Assembly (NCBI GenBank): GCA_016794025.1
Contig: JAEUKX010000019.1
Span: 1-54,137, forward strand
Length of the DNA stretch: 54,137 nucleotides
Origin: Rhodospirillales bacterium
GTDB lineage: Bacteria > Pseudomonadota > Alphaproteobacteria > CACIAM-22H2
Reading direction: 5' to 3'
Shown: in pieces, positions 1-8,682 of the stretch
Position numbering within the stretch: position 1 is the first letter of the stretch
Layout: every line of letters starts with the position of its first letter
Program-made: the position numbers and the translations under genes
Notes under the pieces: generated by a model
Database searches by the model: none
What the model saw: the letters and a program-made list of their open reading frames with translations, nothing else
Told to the model about the DNA's origin: nothing

Positions 1-131
1 CGCGGCATGTCGCCTGCGCGTGGCATCGCGTAGTCCATGAACGATCCGGTCAGCAGCTGTCCGGACTCCCGGTCGAACCGGATCTCCTCCAGCAACGCCT
101 GCCCCAGGCCCTGTGCGATCCCGCCGTGGAC
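1..131 (-). pseudogene. 3' fragment of a CoxL-type molybdopterin-binding subunit gene
   Basis: Read on the minus strand, bases 131 to 1 give [16 protein letters not shown], followed by a segment ending [15 protein letters not shown]. This is the conserved C-terminal region of xanthine dehydrogenase/CO dehydrogenase large subunits (CoxL family), which bind the molybdenum cofactor. The gene continues leftward out of the window. Its 5' side is missing: homology stops at about base 131, exactly where the plus-strand AA_synth gene begins. A CoxL protein is normally near 750-800 residues, so only a C-terminal piece can be encoded here. Either the gene was truncated by rearrangement or two unrelated sequences were joined in assembly. 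The family call is from recognised motifs; the cause of truncation is unresolved. Confidence 0.7.
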
Positions 132-725
132 GCCAAGATTCGCAAGATCGTCACCGTCATCGAGGACGTCCTCATCGAGGGCGGCAAGGCTGTGCCGCGT
201 CCGTATCGCGCAGTCGCTGCCGCTGCCGTCATCGAGAATCCATGGGCCCGCCGCGGGTTCGTCGAGAACCTCCGGCCGGAGATCAATTCGGTCGCCCCGC
301 AGCTTGGCGAGCTGCTTGTGCCCAAACTGCTTGAGGCCGTCGACGTGCGCGCGATCGAGGCGTACGGCAAGGCGGCCGTCGTCGGAACCTCGGGCGAGAT
401 CGAGCATGCCTCGGCAATGATCCATACCCTGCGGTTCGGCAACCAGCTTCGCGAAGCCGCCGCAGGCTCGTCATTCCTGCCGTTCACGAACAAGCGTGCG
501 GCGCCGGGTACTGCGATCGACGTGCCGATGAAGCACAAGACGGCCGAGGGCACGCGATCGCACTTCCTGACGATCTCCTTCACCATTCCCGATGCGCCCG
601 GCCCCGATGAGATCGTCGTGGCGCTCGGCGTGACGATCAGCGGTCGCCCGCATGCGCGGATCGGCGACCGCTACGAGGACATGAAGGACATGGGCGTGGA
701 CCAGACGGGGAAGGCGCTGGCCTGA
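126..725 (+). CDS. Amino acid synthesis (AA_synth, DUF1185) family protein
   Basis: 199 residues beginning at GTG 126 ([20 protein letters not shown]). It matches the AA_synth/DUF1185 family along its whole length: the N-terminal RKIVTxxED-hxEGG block, the central ESYGKAA-like block (here [10 protein letters not shown]), EHASAMIH, and the C-terminal GTAIDVP, RSHF and [11 protein letters not shown] blocks. Family proteins are about 190-200 residues, so it looks full length. They are linked loosely to amino-acid metabolism and have no firm reaction. No ribosome binding site is visible before the GTG, because the upstream bases belong to an antisense coxL fragment. The start is kept because the family N-terminus aligns there. 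A cupin, an aldolase and a D-2-hydroxyacid dehydrogenase follow on the same strand, suggesting a catabolic operon. Confidence 0.82.
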   Translation: MDAKIRKIVTVIEDVLIEGGKAVPRPYRAVAAAAVIENPWARRGFVENLRPEINSVAPQLGELLVPKLLEAVDVRAIEAYGKAAVVGTSGEIEHASAMIHTLRFGNQLREAAAGSSFLPFTNKRAAPGTAIDVPMKHKTAEGTRSHFLTISFTIPDAPGPDEIVVALGVTISGRPHARIGDRYEDMKDMGVDQTGKALA

Positions 726-736
726 TCCCGGCCGAC

Positions 737-1054
737 ATGGAAAAGGGATTTCGCTGCACGATCCCGGCCCGGGCGAGCGTCCAGTCCGATGACGCGATCG
801 CACGGATCACCCGCTGGGATTTCCCGGTCGGTGCCGCGACCGGATGGCACCGGCACGGCTGGGCCTATTTCGTGATCATGCTCACCGAAGGGATTCTCCG
901 CATCGACGACGGCATGAAGGTGACGGATGTGCCGCTTGCGGCCGGACAGTCGTACCGCCGTCCCGCCGGCATCGAGCACGATGTCATGAACGCTTCGCCG
1001 CACGAGATCGCGTTCGTCGAGATCGAAGTGAAGGCGCCGGGACAGCTGGAGTAG
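737..1054 (+). CDS. Small cupin-domain protein
   Basis: 105 residues forming one cupin beta-barrel. The first cupin motif is visible as GAATGWHRHGWAYFVIML, with the HxH metal ligands in WHRHG, followed by a Gly-turn strand (EGILRIDDG). The second motif carries the third histidine in GIEHDVMN. There is no signal peptide, so it is cytoplasmic. It begins 11 bases after the AA_synth gene and lies 92 bases before the aldolase, so it is probably co-transcribed. Single-domain cupins of this size may bind a metal and isomerise, decarboxylate or sense small acids. No specific substrate can be inferred. Confidence 0.78.
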   Translation: MEKGFRCTIPARASVQSDDAIARITRWDFPVGAATGWHRHGWAYFVIMLTEGILRIDDGMKVTDVPLAAGQSYRRPAGIEHDVMNASPHEIAFVEIEVKAPGQLE

Positions 1055-1146
1055 CTCCCCCAGGGATCCGGCACCCGCGGGGTTGGAAGACCTGGCGCAA
1101 GCCGCTAGGATCTGGCTCCGTCGCAGGCGACAGATCGGGCACGACG

Positions 1147-1920
1147 ATGACGCAGCAGACGATCAGGCAGCGCGCGCGCGCCGGCGACACGATCCTTGGC
1201 GCGATGGTTTTCGAGTTCTTTTCGCCCGGAATGGCGCGGATCGCCGAGGAGGCGGGCTGCGAATTCATCCTGTACGACATGGAGCATTCCGGCCTGTCGA
1301 TCGAGACGCTGAAGCTCATGCACGCGTCCGCAAGGGGCCTGTCCATCGCGCCGATGGCCCGCGTCCCGCGCGGCGAGTACCATTTCCTCGCGCGCGCGCT
1401 CGACGTCGGCATGCATGGCGTGATGGTTCCGATGGTGGAGAGCGTCGACGAGGCCCGCGCGATCGCCGAGGCCACGCACTACCCGCCCGCCGGGCGACGC
1501 GGAGCCGGCTTCGGCTTTGCGCATGACGGTTATGCCGCCGGCGACGTGGGCAAGAAGATGCAGGCGCTCGACGCCCGCAACCTTGTTATTGCCCAGATCG
1601 AAACGGAACGCGGGCTTGCCGCCGTCGAGGAAATTGCCGCGGTCGACGGGATCGACGTGCTGTGGCTGGGCCATTTCGATCTCACGAACTTCCTGGGCAT
1701 TCCCGCCCAGTTCGACCACCGCCTTTTCACGAGCGCGGTCGCGCGGATCGTCGCGGCGGCACGCCGTCACGGAAAGGGGCTCGGATTCATGTCCGGCGAT
1801 CCGGCCGCCACGACGCGCTTCCGCGATCTCGGCTTCAACATGCTCGCGGCGGGCACGGACCCGGCGATCATGATCGGCGGGCTCCGGTCCATCCTTTCCC
1901 CAGCAAGGACAACGGCATGA
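1147..1920 (+). CDS. HpcH/HpaI family aldolase
   Basis: 257 residues, full length for class II pyruvate-dependent aldolases of the HpcH/HpaI/citrate lyase family. These catalyse reversible cleavage of 2-keto-4-hydroxy acids to pyruvate and an aldehyde. Visible are the N-terminal barrel start (GAMVFEFFSPGMARIAEEAG), FILYDMEHSG with the conserved acidic residue and histidine, PMARVPRGE with the pyruvate-binding arginine, QIETERG with metal ligand E152, and LGHFDLTNFLG with metal ligand D178. ATG 1147 was chosen because the family N-terminus begins there; codons further upstream do not look coding. Its TGA overlaps the next gene's ATG as ATGA, so it is translationally coupled to a D-2-hydroxyacid dehydrogenase. 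That enzyme could reduce or make a related 2-keto/2-hydroxy acid. Confidence 0.88.
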   Translation: MTQQTIRQRARAGDTILGAMVFEFFSPGMARIAEEAGCEFILYDMEHSGLSIETLKLMHASARGLSIAPMARVPRGEYHFLARALDVGMHGVMVPMVESVDEARAIAEATHYPPAGRRGAGFGFAHDGYAAGDVGKKMQALDARNLVIAQIETERGLAAVEEIAAVDGIDVLWLGHFDLTNFLGIPAQFDHRLFTSAVARIVAAARRHGKGLGFMSGDPAATTRFRDLGFNMLAAGTDPAIMIGGLRSILSPARTTA

Positions 1921-2924
1921 CGTTCAAGGTCGGCATTTCCCGCGATATCCTCGATTCCGACGGCGAACCGAGCTTCGGGCGCGCCGCACTCCGGGTTCTC
2001 GACGAGAACCCGCAACTGCGCTGGGAGTACTTCCCGGAACGGTTCACCGAGCTGACGCCCGAGATCGCCAGCCAGTATGATGGCATCTACATAAGCTCGC
2101 CCAAGGTGACGCGAGCCTCGCTTTCGCGTGACGACCGGCGCGTGAAGATCATCGCCCGACATGGTGTCGGCTACGACTCCGTCGACATTCCGGCGACGAC
2201 TGATTTCGGGATCGTCGTGACCAACACGCCGATCGCCATTCGCAGGCCGATGGCCGTCGCCGCATTGACGTTGATCCTTGCCCTCGCTTCCCGCCTCGTC
2301 GTCAAGGACAGGCTCGTGCGCGAGGACCGCTGGTTCGAGCGCACGAACCACATGGGTCTTGGACTCACGACCCGGACGCTCGGCCTCATCGGTGCGGGCG
2401 GGATCGGGCAGGAGATCATGGGTCTCGCGAAGCCGTTCTTCGGCCGGATGATCGCCACCGATCCCTATGGCGATGCCGCCCGGGTCGCGTCGCTGGGGGC
2501 GAGCTTGGTGCCTCTCGAATCCGTCATGGCCGATAGCGATTTCGTTGTCTGCTGCTGTCTGCTGACCGACGAGACGCGCCATATCGTCAACGCCGACCGG
2601 CTTTCGCGGATGAAGGCAAGCGCATTCCTCGTCAATGTCGCCCGGGGGCCAGTGGTCGACGAAGCCGCGCTGATCGCTGCCTTGCGTGCTGGCACGCTGT
2701 CCGGCGCCGGCCTCGACGTCTTCGAGAAGGAGCCCATCGGTGCGGACAATCCGCTCAAGACGATGGACAACGTGCTTCTCGCACCCCATTCGCTCGGCTG
2801 GACGGACGAGTGCTTCCACGACATCGCGTCGACAGGCCTCAAGAGCCTCGTCGATTTCTCGCTCGGCCGGCGGCCGGCGCATGTCGTCAATCCCGACGCA
2901 CTGGCGCGCGCCGGAATGCGATAG
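1917..2924 (+). CDS. D-isomer specific 2-hydroxyacid dehydrogenase
   Basis: 335 residues, the usual length of NAD(P)-dependent D-2-hydroxyacid dehydrogenases (glycerate/phosphoglycerate dehydrogenase type). The dinucleotide-binding fold shows GLIGAGGIGQE. The catalytic triad is recognisable: R243 in NVARGPVVDE, E272 in VFEKEP and H291 in LAPHSLGWTD. The RHGVGYDSVDI and TNTPIAIRRPMAV blocks are typical of the subgroup. No C-terminal ACT domain is present, so it is not a classical SerA. It starts inside the stop of the aldolase gene (ATGA overlap), so the two products are probably made together. Substrate is inferred only as a 2-keto/2-hydroxy acid; exact identity unknown. Confidence 0.88.
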   Translation: MTFKVGISRDILDSDGEPSFGRAALRVLDENPQLRWEYFPERFTELTPEIASQYDGIYISSPKVTRASLSRDDRRVKIIARHGVGYDSVDIPATTDFGIVVTNTPIAIRRPMAVAALTLILALASRLVVKDRLVREDRWFERTNHMGLGLTTRTLGLIGAGGIGQEIMGLAKPFFGRMIATDPYGDAARVASLGASLVPLESVMADSDFVVCCCLLTDETRHIVNADRLSRMKASAFLVNVARGPVVDEAALIAALRAGTLSGAGLDVFEKEPIGADNPLKTMDNVLLAPHSLGWTDECFHDIASTGLKSLVDFSLGRRPAHVVNPDALARAGMR

Positions 2925-2955
2925 GCTCGTCCGGCGGCGCGAATTCGCCCGCGCC

Positions 2956-3972
2956 TCAGCCGGCGAAGGCGTCCACGCGCTGCGGCTGGCCGGTCCGGAC
3001 GGCGGCCAGAATGGCCTCGAGCGTCATGGCGATGTCGATCGACTCGGCCGGCGTGGCACCGGTCCAGCCTGCGGGCGCGCCGGCGACGAGGTCGGCGAAC
3101 GAGTCCGCTTCTGCAAGAAAGCCGTTGCCGCCGGGAAGCTCGATCGTCTCGACCGGATCGGCGACTTTCGCGCCGCGCCGGATCGTGACGGTCGGCGGGC
3201 CGCCGACCGGCGGATGATTGAGGTAGGTGCACTCGATCACGCCTGTCTCGCCGGCAACCAGCGCATGCCGGTGATAGGCGGTCGCGAAGCTGCACGAGAT
3301 CTGCGCGAGGAGCCCGTCGGCGAACTCGAGCGTGGCGACCGTCGAACGGTCGACGCCGGTCTCGAACATCTGCGCGTTCGCGCTCACGCGCTCGGGCCGG
3401 CGGCCGGCCACGAGTTGGACGAGGCTTACGGCATAGCTGCCGGCATCGAGGAGCGCGCCGCCGCCGACGTCCGGCCTCAGGCGGATGTTGGCACGGTCGT
3501 CGAAATAGACGCCGAAGCTCGACCGGACCAGATGGAGGCGGCCGATCGCGCCTGTCGCGACGAGTTCGGCGAGCTTTCGCGTCTGCGCTTGCGCGCGATA
3601 GGGATAGGCTTCGACGAGATGACGTCCGGCGGTACGCGCGGCGGCGAACATCGCCCGCGCGTCCGCCGCGGTCGTGGCGAGCGGCTTCTCGCACAGCACG
3701 TGCTTGCCGGCCTTGACCGCGCGGATCGACCATTCGGCGTGCAGCGTGTTGGGCAATGGATTGTAGATGGCGTCGATCTCCGGATCGGCGAGCAGCGCCT
3801 CGTAGCTTCCGAGCGACCGCGCAACGCCGGTATCGCGCGCGAACGCCTCCGCTTTTGCCATGTCCCGGCTGGCGACGGCGGCCACGACGACCTTCTTCGA
3901 CGGGGCGACCCCCGAGATGAAGGCACGGGCGATGTTGGCGGCGCCAAGGACGCCGATGCGAAGGGGCTTCAT
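2956..3972 (-). CDS. Gfo/Idh/MocA family oxidoreductase
   Basis: 338 residues, typical for the family. The N-terminal Rossmann fold begins RIGVLGAANIAR, a GxGxxxxA-like nucleotide-binding loop. The diagnostic EKPL motif is at residues 95-98 (LCEKPLATT), its lysine being catalytic in characterised members. The C-terminal alpha/beta domain includes GGGALLDAGSYAV. Such enzymes oxidise or reduce sugars, inositols or derivatives with NAD(P)(H) in the cytoplasm. It is convergent with the D-2-hydroxyacid dehydrogenase, whose stop lies 31 bases away, and stands alone on its strand apart from the glutathione transferase gene 132 bases upstream. Substrate not determinable from sequence. Confidence 0.87.
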   Translation of the reverse strand: MKPLRIGVLGAANIARAFISGVAPSKKVVVAAVASRDMAKAEAFARDTGVARSLGSYEALLADPEIDAIYNPLPNTLHAEWSIRAVKAGKHVLCEKPLATTAADARAMFAAARTAGRHLVEAYPYRAQAQTRKLAELVATGAIGRLHLVRSSFGVYFDDRANIRLRPDVGGGALLDAGSYAVSLVQLVAGRRPERVSANAQMFETGVDRSTVATLEFADGLLAQISCSFATAYHRHALVAGETGVIECTYLNHPPVGGPPTVTIRRGAKVADPVETIELPGGNGFLAEADSFADLVAGAPAGWTGATPAESIDIAMTLEAILAAVRTGQPQRVDAFAG

Positions 3973-4104
3973 GCGATTGACGATCCGGCTGTTCGGGGCG
4001 CCCGTACAGTGCCGCCGACAGACCGCCTGCGCAAGTGCCGCGCCGTCGGTGCATCGCCTCGTTGATCCGCCTGAAGACGCCCGGTGGTGCCTGACGTGTG
4101 GCCG

Positions 4105-4731
4105 CTAGGCCGGCGGCATGAAGGGCTGGCTGATCGACCTGAAGACCGGCATCGCCTCGGCGCGGGCGAGATCGGCGAACAATGCGGGGTGCGATCCCGG
4201 GCCGACGAGGCCGGGATGCACGTCGGCGATGAAACGCAATGCGACGGCGATCGCGATATCGGCATGCCCGATCGAGGCGCCGTGCCAGAAGGACTCGGCC
4301 CGCGCCTTCGTCTCGACCTCGAGCGCGTGTGCGGTTCCCTCGACCTGCGCCCGGCAGCGCTGCGACCAGACCGGCGAGACCGCCTCGTGCAGCCGATGCT
4401 CGTAGAAAAGGCTCACCGCCTTCTCGGCGAGCCCCGTCGACAGCGCGCATATCCGCATTTCCAGGGTCCGGCGCGGGCCGGCTGCGGGAAACAGGCGGCG
4501 GCGCTCCGGCACGAGCATGTCGAGATGGTCGAGGATCGACGGACTGTCGACCAGCGCCGTGCCGTCGTCGAGGACGAGAACCGGGACACGCACGAGCGGG
4601 CTGTAGGGCCTGATCTTGTCCGCCTCCGAGAATGTCGACCATGGCCGATGTTCGAACGGCAGCCCATAAAGCGTCAGCGCAATGCCGGCGCGCCGCACGA
4701 AGGGTGAATCGTACTGGCCGATGAGGATCAT
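4105..4731 (-). CDS. Glutathione S-transferase family protein
   Basis: 208 residues from ATG 4731. The N-terminal thioredoxin-like domain begins MILIGQYDSPFVRR (the SPFVRR element is typical of bacterial GSTs), continues with RVPVLVLDDG containing the conserved cis-proline, and has DSPSILDHLD for glutathione gamma-glutamyl binding. An all-helical C-terminal domain follows (SIGHADIAIAVALRF with the conserved capping Asp). A longer in-frame start near 4842 would add 37 residues that do not resemble a GST, so it is rejected. Role: conjugation or thiol transfer with glutathione in the cytoplasm. It is divergent from the DUF3124 gene, with about 150 bases between starts. Confidence 0.85.
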   Translation of the reverse strand: MILIGQYDSPFVRRAGIALTLYGLPFEHRPWSTFSEADKIRPYSPLVRVPVLVLDDGTALVDSPSILDHLDMLVPERRRLFPAAGPRRTLEMRICALSTGLAEKAVSLFYEHRLHEAVSPVWSQRCRAQVEGTAHALEVETKARAESFWHGASIGHADIAIAVALRFIADVHPGLVGPGSHPALFADLARAEAMPVFRSISQPFMPPA

Positions 4732-4880
4732 TCCCGTCCCATGGGCTAACAGGGTGCGGTCCCGCCGCTCGCAATGCTGCGACGATACAGCAGTTCGCGC
4801 GATCCGCCGACCTCCGATCCGCGGGCAGACCAAATGCGCCATTGACGGGGCGCGGGGGGCGGTTTCATCTATCCGCTGGG

Positions 4881-5444
4881 ATGGAGGCGGCTCGCTTGCG
4901 TACGATCCTTTTCGCTCTTGTCATCGCGACGGTTTCGGCCGCCGGCGCCGGTGCGCAGACGGCGCCGGCGCATCTGCGCGCGGCACCCGCGACCGGGGCG
5001 ACCGCGCTGGAGCTGTTCGCCGATTCGATTGCCGAACCGCCTTCGACCGGGACCCCGGCGCGCCGTGGCGCGCTCTATGCACCGGCCTATTCCTCGCTTT
5101 TCAGCGGGGCGGGGCGGGCGCGAATCGACTTCGCGATCACGCTCTCGATCCACAACGTGTCGGCCGAGCGCCCGTTGGTCCTCGAATCGGTCGTCTACTA
5201 CGATACCGCCGGGCGGGCGGTGGAGACCTATCTTCCGCGAGCCGTCGCACTCAAGCCGTTCGGGACGATCCAGTTCTTCGTACCGCGTGACGACGTGCGC
5301 GGCGGCACGGGGGCGAATTTCCTCGTGCGATGGAACTCCGCCGACGCGCGCGCCGAACCGCCCCATGTCGAGACGGTGATGATCGGCGTTGCCAACAACC
5401 AGTCGCTCGCGTTCGTCGTCCCGGCCCGCCCGGTCGAGCCCTGA
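4881..5444 (+). CDS. Secreted DUF3124 domain protein
   Basis: 187 residues from ATG 4881. It has a Sec signal peptide (hydrophobic stretch about residues 7-23, AxA-like site ending GAGAQ) and then a DUF3124 domain. Family blocks visible: LYAPAYSSLFSG near the domain start, ITLSIHNVSAERPL, VYYDTAGRAVETYL, and GGTGANFLVRW with PPHVETVMIG at the end. The domain is presumably periplasmic; its biochemical role is unknown. An upstream TTG at 4842 would add 13 residues and is less likely because the signal peptide begins naturally at the ATG. It immediately precedes the copper operon but is separated from it by the CueR-type promoter, so co-regulation is not implied. Confidence 0.78.
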   Translation: MEAARLRTILFALVIATVSAAGAGAQTAPAHLRAAPATGATALELFADSIAEPPSTGTPARRGALYAPAYSSLFSGAGRARIDFAITLSIHNVSAERPLVLESVVYYDTAGRAVETYLPRAVALKPFGTIQFFVPRDDVRGGTGANFLVRWNSADARAEPPHVETVMIGVANNQSLAFVVPARPVEP

Positions 5445-5465
5445 CCGGCCCCTGAAAAAAGCCGC

Positions 5466-5496
5466 TTGACCTTCCCGCAGGGGAAGGGTTCACAAA
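5466..5496 (+). promoter_or_regulatory. CueR-type copper-responsive promoter/operator of copA
   Basis: A TTGACC -35 element (5466-5471) runs into a dyad made of CCTTCCC and GGGGAAGG arms. A weak -10-like CACAAA lies at 5491-5496, giving a 19-base spacer. An over-long spacer with a CCTTCC...GGAAGG dyad between -35 and -10 is the signature of MerR-family copper promoters, where CueR untwists DNA to activate transcription. It sits 25 bases before the copA ATG, and the operon encodes a CueR homologue. Confidence 0.83.
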
Positions 5497-5520
5497 GCTT
5501 CCCATGAAGGGAGACTTTTG

Positions 5521-8013
5521 ATGGACACGGCTTCGCGGCCCGAGGCACCGGGCGGCGCGGATATCCCCGTCGAGGGGATGACGTGCGCCTCCTGCGTCAC
5601 GCATGTCGAGAAAGCGATCCGGGCGCTGCCCGGCGTTGCATCGGTTGCCGTGAACCTCGCGACGGGCAAGGCGCATGTGACGGCGACCGATCCCGCGGCC
5701 CTGGCCGCCGTCCCCGATGCGGTCGAGAGGGCCGGCTATGCCGTGCCGCTTGCGGACGCCGACTATGCGATCGAAGGGATGACGTGCGCCTCGTGCGTGG
5801 CGCATGTCGAGAAGGCGATCCGCTCGGTTCCCGGCGTGACGGAGGTCTCGGTCAACCTTGCCACGAACCGCGCGCATGTCCGCCATCGCGCCGGCCTTGC
5901 GGCGGATGAGGCCGTGCGGCGCGCGGTCGACGAGGCGGGCTATGCCGCAATGCGGATCGGGGACCTTTCGCGATCGGCCGACGAGGGTCCGGAGCGCGAA
6001 ATCCAGAGCCTTCGCACCCGGTTCGTCGTTGCCGCCGCATTGGCCCTGCCGATCTTCGTGCTCGAGATGGGCGGGCACGCCTACGCGCCGCTGCATCATT
6101 GGGTCGCGTCGATTGTCGATGGCGCGACGCTGCAGACGCTCTTTTTTGTCCTCGCGACGCTGTCGGTCTTCGGGCCGGGAATGTCCTTCCACGTGACCGG
6201 GCTGAAGCGTCTTGCGCGCGCCGCGCCGGACATGAACTCGCTTGTCTCGATCGGCACGCTTGCGGCCTATGGCTATTCGACGCTTTCGGTCTTTGCGCCG
6301 GCGGTCCTGCCGCCGGGCACGGCCAACGCCTATTTCGAGGCGGCCAGCGTCGTCATCGCGCTTGTCCTTTTGGGGCGCTGGCTCGAGGCGCTGAGCCGCG
6401 GCCGCGCGAGCCATGCCATCCGCCGGCTCGTCAACCTTCAGCCGCCGACCGCGCGCGTCTATCGCGGCGGCGCGCTGGCGGAGATTCCCGTGGCGCGCAT
6501 CGCCGTCGGTGACCGCATTCAGGTGCGTCCCGGCGAACGTATCCCCGTCGACGGTATGCTCGCCGAGGGCCGCTCGAACGTCGACGAATCAATGGTGTCC
6601 GGCGAACCGGTTCCCGTCTCGAAGGGGCCGGGCGATCCGGTGGTGGGCGGAACGATCAACGGCACGGGCTCGTTCGAGTTTGTGGCCCGGCGCGTGGGCG
6701 CCGATACGCTGCTGGCGCAGATCGTCAGGCTGGTGGAATCCGCGCAGGCGGCAAAGCTGCCGGTACAGGCGCTTGTCGATCAGGTCACCGGACGCTTCGT
6801 GCCCGCAATCTTCGTCGCCGCTTTCCTCACTTTCGCGGCGTGGTGGTACGCCGGCCCGGATCCGGCGCTTTCCTATGCGCTCGTCAACGCCGTCTGCGTG
6901 CTCATCATTGCCTGCCCGTGCGCGATGGGTCTTGCCACGCCCATCTCGATCATCGTTTCGACCGGGCGTGCCGCCGAGCTCGGCGTCCTGTTCCGGCGCG
7001 GCGACGCATTGCAGACCCTCGGTTCGGCCAAGGTCGTGGCGTTCGACAAGACCGGAACGCTCACGGCCGGGAAGCCCGCCCTTACCGATCTTGTCGCGGT
7101 ACCGGGGTTCGTGCGCAACGACGTGCTGTCGGCCGCGGCCTCGGTCGAGGCGCTGTCCGAGCATCCGCTTGCCGCGGCCATTGTCGCGGCCGCGCGGGCC
7201 GAGGAGATCATACCGGGATCGGTCAGCGGATTCCGTGCCGAGCCGGGGTTCGGTGCGAGCGCGTCGGTGGCCGGGCGGCAGGTTGCCGTCGGCGCGGCGC
7301 GCTACATGGTCAAGCTCGGTGTCGATGTTTCGGCGCTCGAGGGGGAAGCGGCGACGCTCGCCGGACGTGGCCGGACGACGCTCTACGTCGCCATCGACGG
7401 AAGGGCAGCCGCTCTGCTGGCGGTTGCCGATCCGATCCGGCCGCAGGCTGCGGCAGCCGTTGCGCGTCTTCACGCGCTCGGGCTGCGGGCGGCGATGATC
7501 ACCGGTGACAACGCACGCACGGCCGCGGCCGTCGCCAGGGAGATCGGCATCGACACGGTCGTGGCCGAAGTCCTGCCGGCAGGCAAGCTTGAGGCGATCC
7601 GGCGCCTGCGGGCCGAGGCCGGACCGGTTGCTTTCGTGGGCGACGGCATCAACGATGCGCCGGCGCTCGCCGAGGCCGACGCGGGAATCGCGATGGGCAC
7701 TGGAACCGACGTCGCGATCGAGAGCGCGCAGGTCGTGCTCGTCACGCCCTCGCCGGCCGGGGTCGTGCGCGCCGTCGAACTGTCGCGGGCAACGATGCGC
7801 AACATCATGCAGAACCTCTTCTGGGCCTTTGCCTACAACGTGGCGCTGGTGCCGGTGGCGGCCGGCGCCCTGTATCCGTTCGGCGGTCCGCTCCTGTCGC
7901 CCGTGCTGGCCGCAGGCGCCATGGCGCTGTCGAGTGTCTTTGTCGTCTCGAACGCGCTGCGACTGCGCCGGTTCGGCCAGGAAGCGCGTACCAACGAAGG
8001 AGCAACGGCATGA
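5521..8013 (+). CDS. copA: Copper-exporting P1B-type ATPase
   Basis: 830 residues. Two N-terminal heavy-metal-associated domains each carry GMTCASC (Cys 22/25 and 89/92). The membrane core includes the CPC metal motif at 465-467 (IIACPCAMG), the phosphorylated aspartate D509 in DKTGT, a SEHPLA nucleotide-binding motif (after EALSEHP) and the hinge GDGINDAP at 707-714. CPC plus CxxC domains define Cu(I) export ATPases, which pump copper from cytoplasm to periplasm. ATG 5521 has a GGGAG ribosome site; a TTG three bases earlier is possible. A CueR-type operator lies just upstream, and cueR follows with an ATGA overlap. Length and motif order are complete; no sign of damage. Confidence 0.96.
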   Translation: MDTASRPEAPGGADIPVEGMTCASCVTHVEKAIRALPGVASVAVNLATGKAHVTATDPAALAAVPDAVERAGYAVPLADADYAIEGMTCASCVAHVEKAIRSVPGVTEVSVNLATNRAHVRHRAGLAADEAVRRAVDEAGYAAMRIGDLSRSADEGPEREIQSLRTRFVVAAALALPIFVLEMGGHAYAPLHHWVASIVDGATLQTLFFVLATLSVFGPGMSFHVTGLKRLARAAPDMNSLVSIGTLAAYGYSTLSVFAPAVLPPGTANAYFEAASVVIALVLLGRWLEALSRGRASHAIRRLVNLQPPTARVYRGGALAEIPVARIAVGDRIQVRPGERIPVDGMLAEGRSNVDESMVSGEPVPVSKGPGDPVVGGTINGTGSFEFVARRVGADTLLAQIVRLVESAQAAKLPVQALVDQVTGRFVPAIFVAAFLTFAAWWYAGPDPALSYALVNAVCVLIIACPCAMGLATPISIIVSTGRAAELGVLFRRGDALQTLGSAKVVAFDKTGTLTAGKPALTDLVAVPGFVRNDVLSAAASVEALSEHPLAAAIVAAARAEEIIPGSVSGFRAEPGFGASASVAGRQVAVGAARYMVKLGVDVSALEGEAATLAGRGRTTLYVAIDGRAAALLAVADPIRPQAAAAVARLHALGLRAAMITGDNARTAAAVAREIGIDTVVAEVLPAGKLEAIRRLRAEAGPVAFVGDGINDAPALAEADAGIAMGTGTDVAIESAQVVLVTPSPAGVVRAVELSRATMRNIMQNLFWAFAYNVALVPVAAGALYPFGGPLLSPVLAAGAMALSSVFVVSNALRLRRFGQEARTNEGATA

Positions 8014-8483
8014 ATATCGGCGAAGCGGCGGCCGCTGCCGGCGTCTCGGCCAAGACGATCCGCTACTACGAGTCGATCGGGCTGATGCGGGCTCCTGCGC
8101 GCTCGGCCGGCGGCTACCGGGTTTACACGCCCGAGGACGTGCATACGCTGCGGTTCGCCGGCCGCGCCCGCGATCTCGGCTTCTCAATCGAGGAGATCGG
8201 GGACCTGCTGGCGCTCTGGCGCGACCGGCGACGGGCGAGTGCCGACGTCAAGCGCATCGCGCTCGGCCATATCGCCGATCTCGAGGCGAAGATTGCCTCG
8301 CTCGAATCGATGGTCGCGACGCTGCGCCATCTCTCGCGCACCTGCCAGGGTGACGGCCGTCCCGACTGCCCGATCCTGACCTCGCTTGCCGAAGCGGCGC
8401 CCGCCGCGCATGCGCAATGCCACGCTTCTCCGCCCGCGGAAGGGCGCAGGGCCAAACGGAAATCCAAGGGGACAACACGATGA
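8010..8483 (+). CDS. cueR: CueR-type MerR-family copper-responsive regulator
   Basis: 157 residues. The N-terminal MerR winged helix begins [21 protein letters not shown] and continues [16 protein letters not shown] dimerisation helix about residues 75-108 leads to the metal loop with C112 and C120 ([13 protein letters not shown]). The C-x7-C spacing and numbering match the Cu(I)-binding cysteines of characterised CueR. The C-terminal 30 residues are a basic, low-complexity extension. It activates the copA promoter when Cu(I), Ag(I) or Au(I) binds (family knowledge). The gene lies between copA and copZ with ATGA overlaps on both sides, so it is co-transcribed with its own target and should be auto-amplified. 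Confidence 0.92.
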   Translation: MNIGEAAAAAGVSAKTIRYYESIGLMRAPARSAGGYRVYTPEDVHTLRFAGRARDLGFSIEEIGDLLALWRDRRRASADVKRIALGHIADLEAKIASLESMVATLRHLSRTCQGDGRPDCPILTSLAEAAPAAHAQCHASPPAEGRRAKRKSKGTTR

Positions 8484-8674
8484 CGACGGAACTTACGATC
8501 GAGGCGATGCACTGTCCGGCATGCGCGCGCCGCGTGACGACAGCCATCCATGCCGTCGAACCGGCCGCACAGGTCGATATCGATGTGCCGGCGCGCCGCG
8601 TGCGTCTTGCCGGCGAAACGGACATCGCCGCCATCCGGCAGGCACTTGCCGAGGCTGGCTATCCGCCTGCCTAG
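8480..8674 (+). CDS. copZ: CopZ-like copper chaperone (single HMA domain)
   Basis: 64 residues, one heavy-metal-associated domain: [19 protein letters not shown] with the metal-binding CxxC at C12/C15. The remaining beta-alpha-beta half ends ALAEAGYPPA. Note MHCPAC rather than the usual MTCxxC; histidine before the first cysteine also occurs in this family. CopZ-type chaperones carry Cu(I) in the cytoplasm and deliver it to CopA or CueR. ATG 8480 overlaps the cueR stop as ATGA, with AAGGGG upstream as ribosome site. It closes the copA-cueR-copZ operon. Confidence 0.87.
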   Translation: MTTELTIEAMHCPACARRVTTAIHAVEPAAQVDIDVPARRVRLAGETDIAAIRQALAEAGYPPA

Positions 8675-8682
8675 GTGCTGGT

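Noticed and set aside
2931..2962. GC-rich imperfect hairpin between the D-2-hydroxyacid dehydrogenase and Gfo genes as a terminator
   Set aside because: Pairing is interrupted and no T-run follows; too weak to annotate.
2465..4774. Antisense frame of 769 codons over the Gfo/Idh/MocA and GST genes
   Set aside because: Shadow of two well-supported genes.
5430..5448. CCGGTC/GACCGG hairpin at the end of the DUF3124 gene as a terminator
   Set aside because: No T-tract follows on the plus strand (an A-run does), and the stem is only six bases.
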